Origin: an uncultured Opitutales bacterium
Lineage (GTDB): Bacteria; Verrucomicrobiota; Verrucomicrobiia; Opitutales; Intestinicryptomonadaceae
Length of the DNA stretch: 64,000 nucleotides
NCBI GenBank assembly: GCA_900547395.1
Contig: URGP01000004.1
Span: forward strand, 50,917-114,916
Direction of reading: 5' to 3'
This document shows positions 60,442 through 64,000 of the stretch, piece after piece. The number at the start of each line of letters is the position of its first letter. Within the stretch, counting starts at the first letter, position 1. Under the pieces are notes generated by a model. It was not told where the DNA came from. It ran no database searches and worked only from the letters and a program-made list of their open reading frames with translations. A program made the translations under genes and the position numbers.

Positions 60442-61296
60442 ATGCAAAAAAGAAAAATTGAAATTACGGCGGAATTTTTTCCGCCAAAGACGGAAGAAGG
60501 CGCAAGGCAGATTTTAAGAACGGCAAACGCGATAAAAAATTTCCCGCTCGATTTTGTTTCAATTACCTACGGCGCGGGAGGCTCGTCGCGCGAGCGCACG
60601 ATAGAATACGGAGAACTGCTCCGCGAGATTTTTAATTTTGACGTAATGCCGCATCTTACCTGCGTCGGGCACAGCGTTGACGAACTGCGCGGCATAATTT
60701 CAGGATACCGCCAAAAAGGATTTAACCGCGTGATGGCTCTTCGCGGAGATCCTCCGCGCAACGAGCCGAATTTCAAGCCCCATCCAAACGGGCTGGCATA
60801 CGCAAGCGAACTTATCCATCTGATAAAGTCTGAATTTCCCGAAATGAAAATCGCATGCGCGGGCTATCCCGAAAAGCATCCCGAAGCGGCGTCTGCGGAA
60901 TCCGATTTGCAAAACTTAAAGCACAAAGTGGATTTGGGTGCCGACATGGTGATAACCCAGCTTTTCTTCGACAATTCCTCATTTTTTGACTTCGTAAACA
61001 AATGCAGAAAAACGGGGATAGAAAAACCCATACACGCGGGAATTATGCCTGCACTATCGCTCAAACAAGCCTCCAATTTCTGCTCTATGTGCGGCTCAAA
61101 ACTACCCGCTAAACTTGAAGAAATGCTTAAAAGCGCAAATTCCAACGAAGAGGAAGAAGCAAAAATCGGTCTGGAATGGGCAAAAAAACAGATTGCCGAA
61201 CTTCTGGAACGGGAAGTTGAGGGCATTCATCTTTACATTCTAAACCGCCCAAAATCCGCGATAGAGCTTATGGATTTTCTTTTCGCCAAAAAGTAA
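60442..61296 (+). CDS. metF: Methylenetetrahydrofolate reductase
   Basis: FAD enzyme that makes 5-methyl-THF for methionine synthesis. The 284-residue TIM barrel has TAEFFPPKT at the N-terminus, DFVSITYGAGGSSR, then MPHLTCVGHS, VMALRGDPP and the folate-binding DLGADMVITQLFFD. GIMPALS follows. The length is normal for bacterial MetF. No Shine-Dalgarno is visible. No metE or metH, and no SAM riboswitch, lies in the window. Confidence 0.95.
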   Translation: MQKRKIEITAEFFPPKTEEGARQILRTANAIKNFPLDFVSITYGAGGSSRERTIEYGELLREIFNFDVMPHLTCVGHSVDELRGIISGYRQKGFNRVMALRGDPPRNEPNFKPHPNGLAYASELIHLIKSEFPEMKIACAGYPEKHPEAASAESDLQNLKHKVDLGADMVITQLFFDNSSFFDFVNKCRKTGIEKPIHAGIMPALSLKQASNFCSMCGSKLPAKLEEMLKSANSNEEEEAKIGLEWAKKQIAELLEREVEGIHLYILNRPKSAIELMDFLFAKK

Positions 61297-61375
61297 GTTT
61301 TCCGAAAGAGTGCAAAAATCCGCACTATCAATAAACAGCACATAAAAGCGGTGTAAAAAAATTTTCCAAAAGACC

Positions 61376-61411
61376 AAGATGGCGCAATATGATTTTGACG
61401 CCATCTTTTTT
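61376..61411 (+). terminator. Terminator of metF
   Basis: AAGATGGCG (61376-61384) pairs with CGCCATCTT (61399-61407) around a 14-nt loop, with a T tract to 61411. Confidence 0.88.
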
Positions 61412-61440
61412 ATGCTCTTTAAGCATCATTTTTATTGCAC

Positions 61441-61485
61441 AAAAAAAGGAGATTTGCCAAATATCGGCGCAATCTCCTTTTTTTT
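61441..61485. terminator. Bidirectional terminator before the vWA-like gene
   Basis: A7-GGAGATT (61441-61454) pairs with AATCTCC-T7 (61471-61484). The 16-nt loop can fold further (GCC with GGC). It stops the 61526 gene on the minus strand and backs up the metF terminator. Confidence 0.88.
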
Positions 61486-61525
61486 ACCCGAATTTCGGGG
61501 TTTCAGCCAAATTATAGCTATTGCT

Positions 61526-63040
61526 TTATTTCTTTTCAGTCTTGCTTTCCTTTTTCTTGTCGGGATCATTGTATTCAGAAAGCGGCTTTGCACCTCTTAA
61601 AATTCGGACAACACCCTTGTTGTTTTGGCGCGCCCATGCGCTCGCATTTTTAAAATACTTCTTCTGCCATTCAGGGTCGCCCTTTTTGGGCAACATGATA
61701 ATCATGTTAAAGACCGGACGCTTCAAACCGCGCTCATCGTAAACCTTTTTGAATATCGGCTCGTAATGAGCCATAATGCTTGAATTTGTATGGTGCTTGA
61801 ATTTGAACTTAGGCGCAAAGTCGTCCCAAGTTTTTTTGGTCACTGCCGTTTTTGCTTCGGGAATGCCTTTTTGAATTGCATAACCCCACGAATCGCGCAT
61901 AACCATTGGCGGCATATTCTTTTTGGCGCGCACAGCATTTTCCTCTTCAATCATCTTACGAGCGACTTCTCTTGCGATTGCATAGAATTTGCCTTTTTCT
62001 TCGGGAGTTACGAGCTTGCCGCCACTCTTTTCAAAATTTTCGGCATTCTTTTTTGTCTGCTCAACATGCTTTTTGCGTTCGGCAGGAGTCATTTTTACCC
62101 AAAATTCGTCCGCGCGCGGCCAGTGAGTCGTCAAAAAGTAAATTACGCCCGCGCCCTGTTCGATTGCCGCCTGGTATGCCATGTACCAATAAACAACGCC
62201 ATGCCTTTGCCAAACGTGGTTTTCGTAAGTGAAACCTTCGTTGAACGGAACATAGGGGAAACGCAAGTCATAATTTGCGTCGCGCACACCTTGATCCTCA
62301 GGTCTTTCAGTCGTATTGAATTTCTTAATCCAAGATTCAAAGGCGCTTTTGTTTGAAGAGTTTGCGGGAACGAGATTTTGCCTGTAAACTTCTATGCAAT
62401 TTACGTTTCCGCCTTCAATGCCGTTTCCAAGATTTCCATGCTTTTGACCTCTGTTCATATCAAAAGCCATTACGTTGAAAAGGCAGGTTGCGGGCAAGCC
62501 CCTTACGAGAGTCGCAATTTCATTTTTTACGACGTTGAAAGCGGGAAGCGCACCCATTTCGTCTTTCATTGTTTTTTCGCAGACGTCAAAGCATATAAGC
62601 ACGCGGTCGGAAGAGCCTTTTACGCCGAAGATGTCAAATTCAGGCAAATCGATTTTAACTTTGCCCAAGTTTGCCATTCCCGACATGTCTATGGAAGAAA
62701 ACCCGTCCGTGCCGTCGCCGCCCATGCCGCTCGGAAGGCTTATCTCAACCTGCGGGGTATTTATCTGCTGCGGCTGAACAATATTTATGCGCTTTACGAG
62801 TGAAGAATTGCGCTTTTGGACATTCTTTGTGATTACCTTGCGCTTCTGCTTCTCGGGCTCTACCGTGTTTTGTTGCGGCGGAACAGATTCAAATTCCGTT
62901 TCGCTCGGCAATATCGCCTGCGTAACCATTATGCCGCCTGCAAGTATCAAAGCAGCCGTCATTAGCGCGCCAACCGCTATCAAAACTTTTAAAAACAGCG
63001 AGTTCTTTTGATGCTTCGGATTAAAATGCCTTATTTTCAT
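61526..63040 (-). CDS. Membrane-anchored vWA-like protein
   Basis: A 504-residue protein with one N-terminal membrane helix (about 18-42), a Pro/Gln-rich linker and a region of basic residues. Around residue 140 a vWA-like strand reads SDRVLICFDVCEKTM, but the DxSxS metal motif is not conserved. A Cys/Ala-rich structure (TCLFNVMAFDMNRG) follows. The C-terminal part (EPIFKKVYDERGLKRPVFNMII) is shared with the next gene to the right. An ORF of this kind is likely a bacteroidete/verrucomicrobial envelope protein. Function unknown; it may belong to a motor or secretion cluster that extends beyond the window. Confidence 0.55.
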   Translation of the reverse strand: MKIRHFNPKHQKNSLFLKVLIAVGALMTAALILAGGIMVTQAILPSETEFESVPPQQNTVEPEKQKRKVITKNVQKRNSSLVKRINIVQPQQINTPQVEISLPSGMGGDGTDGFSSIDMSGMANLGKVKIDLPEFDIFGVKGSSDRVLICFDVCEKTMKDEMGALPAFNVVKNEIATLVRGLPATCLFNVMAFDMNRGQKHGNLGNGIEGGNVNCIEVYRQNLVPANSSNKSAFESWIKKFNTTERPEDQGVRDANYDLRFPYVPFNEGFTYENHVWQRHGVVYWYMAYQAAIEQGAGVIYFLTTHWPRADEFWVKMTPAERKKHVEQTKKNAENFEKSGGKLVTPEEKGKFYAIAREVARKMIEEENAVRAKKNMPPMVMRDSWGYAIQKGIPEAKTAVTKKTWDDFAPKFKFKHHTNSSIMAHYEPIFKKVYDERGLKRPVFNMIIMLPKKGDPEWQKKYFKNASAWARQNNKGVVRILRGAKPLSEYNDPDKKKESKTEKK

Positions 63041-63156
63041 ATTGAGAAATGGAGACAGTTAAATAGATAGATGATAAAATAAATACGTTAATCATAATTT
63101 GTCTTGCGTCAATACTTTTCATTCCGCTTATGACGCTTATAAAATCGAACAATGCG

Positions 63157-63190
63157 CAAAAAAAGCGGAATTTTTTTCAAAACTCCGCTT
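63157..63190 (-). terminator. Terminator of the second vWA-like gene
   Basis: AAGCGGA (63163-63169) pairs with TCCGCTT (63184-63190) around a T-rich loop, with T7 on the minus strand. Confidence 0.75.
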
Positions 63191-63209
63191 CTTAAATTTA
63201 AATTCAACG

Positions 63210-64000
63210 CTACTTCTTTTCAGGTTGTTCGTATTCCGAAACAGGCTTTCCGCCACGCAAAATACGCACAGTCCCCTTTCCGTTTCTAAACGCCCACGAT
63301 TTCGGAACTGCATTTTGCTTTGTGCTCCACTTATCGCCACGCCTTAATAAGATGATAATATTCACTGTTGGGCGCTTTAAGCCGCGCTCGTCATATACCT
63401 TCTTAAAGATTGGCTCGTACGCTGCCAAAAGAGACATATTGTTGTATCTTTTAATTTTGGGACGTATATCAGGCGCAAATTGGTCAGCGGGAGTACCATT
63501 AAGTTTTGGCACTTTTAGCTTCAATTCGTGTTCTGCAAATGCCCTGAAATCAAGCACTACTTTCAGAGGAATGCCCTTGCTTTTGCGACGTGCGTTTTCG
63601 GCATCGACCCATGCCTTTGCTTTATTTATAAATTCTTGATTGGCCTTATGCCAGTTATCCCAGTCTTCTTGGGTTGTGACATGCTTGCCTTCTTGCTGTG
63701 CTTTCTTGATGTTTTTTTCCTGCTCTTTGAATTGATAGCGCATCAGGTCCTGCGAAACTGGCATCATATATTCATTGGGAGCAGGCCACCTTGCGGTCAA
63801 AATCCAAATTGCGCCTGCGCCCTGCTCGATTGCCGTCTGATAAATTCTATACCTGTCGTAAACTTCCGACTTGTATATGCTGTCCCATCTAAACCAAAAC
63901 TTTTCACCTGTTTCGGTTTTTTGACCAAGCGAACTCGGCGGAGAAGGATATTTCATCTCATACTGCCTGTCGCGATAATCATGCAAGCCTACTCTTTTCA
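63210..64000 (-). CDS. Paralogue of the vWA-like protein, 5' end outside window
   Basis: The frame is open to the right edge, so the N-terminus is missing; a TTG at 63986 is only an inner codon. The visible 260 or so residues run collinear with the C-terminal half of the 61526 gene: IYQTAIEQGAGAIWILTARWP against YQAAIEQGAGVIYFLTTHWP, and AYEPIFKKVYDERGLKRP against HYEPIFKKVYDERGLKRP. It ends VRILRGGKPVSEYEQPEKK. The two genes are tandem copies with 169 bp between them, each with its own terminator. No function can be assigned. Confidence 0.6.
   Translation of the reverse strand, partial: KRVGLHDYRDRQYEMKYPSPPSSLGQKTETGEKFWFRWDSIYKSEVYDRYRIYQTAIEQGAGAIWILTARWPAPNEYMMPVSQDLMRYQFKEQEKNIKKAQQEGKHVTTQEDWDNWHKANQEFINKAKAWVDAENARRKSKGIPLKVVLDFRAFAEHELKLKVPKLNGTPADQFAPDIRPKIKRYNNMSLLAAYEPIFKKVYDERGLKRPTVNIIILLRRGDKWSTKQNAVPKSWAFRNGKGTVRILRGGKPVSEYEQPEKK

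Noticed and set aside
1..64000. CRISPR arrays, tRNA/rRNA genes, insertion sequences
   Set aside because: No regularly spaced repeats, cloverleaf-like segments, transposase genes or terminal inverted repeats were recognised; gaps are too short for most of these.

Overview
The window looks like a chromosomal segment of a Gram-negative bacterium of the Verrucomicrobiota, most likely an Opitutales/Puniceicoccales-type lineage. The evidence is two secreted proteins with PEP-CTERM sorting tails (11187-12185, 16472-18643), a complete futalosine (mqn) menaquinone operon, a FadL-type outer-membrane protein, LolCDE- and Lpt-type envelope genes, a short-form EF-Ts, and the general style of the gene set. 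This is inference from gene content; no rRNA or tRNA gene is present to settle it. Nearly all of the sequence is coding, with tightly packed operons and strong intrinsic terminators between convergent genes. I see no insertion sequence, prophage, CRISPR array or tRNA.

Layout. 1-3181: end of a DUF362-like gene, a Nudix hydrolase, dapA and dapB (lysine/cell wall). 3323-4792: an AT-rich GH49-like glycosidase. 4881-10351: ruvA, a NifA-like regulator with a damaged AAA+ domain, PTS enzyme I and a GlcD-like oxidase. 10392-18643: a left-handed beta-helix protein, a first PEP-CTERM protein, tsf-rpsB, DoxX, an MBL-fold hydrolase, ribD and a second PEP-CTERM protein. 18798-21636: proton-translocating transhydrogenase pntAA-pntAB-pntB. 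21718-31158: alr, yraN, a TetR/FadL divergent pair with two operator-like dyads, leuA, argG, an Fsr-like MFS exporter, a small lipoprotein and ilvE. 31347-37452: elbB, a 706-residue LptA/OstA-repeat protein, a soluble PAS histidine kinase, a bifunctional-nuclease-family protein, dus and trmH. 37561-43902: a three-helix membrane protein, a secreted propeller, holB, tmk, alkA, apbE and a frameshifted PhoD-like protein. 43871-51376: xseA, a VTT membrane protein and mqnB-D-C-A-E, divergent from a triheme cytochrome c peroxidase. 51443-58972: a nucleotidyltransferase, ruvC, lolD/lolC-E, lysS, an M29 aminopeptidase, a LolA-like secreted protein and secG. 59102-64000: a Gfo/Idh/MocA oxidoreductase, metF and two paralogous vWA-like envelope proteins, the second cut by the window edge.

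How the genes fit together. The mqn operon should supply menaquinol, and the divergent triheme peroxidase resembles the YhjA class that takes electrons from quinol, so the two probably belong to one respiratory/peroxide module. LolCDE, the LolA-like protein, the giant LptA-repeat protein, FadL and secG point to a conventional LPS-bearing outer membrane with lineage-specific variants.

The most unusual observations are: (i) an enhancer-binding-protein homologue that keeps its GAF and Fis-type HTH domains but has lost the GAFTGA loop, the Walker B glutamate and one arginine finger; (ii) a PhoD-like phosphatase homologue in which every recognisable metal-ligand motif is substituted and whose last 56 codons lie in another frame after an A7 run; (iii) an alanine racemase with Phe at the catalytic Tyr position; (iv) an AT-rich GH49-like enzyme with the catalytic Asp spacing preserved; (v) a 32-nt hairpin across the tsf stop codon, half of it repeated just upstream of the operon terminator.
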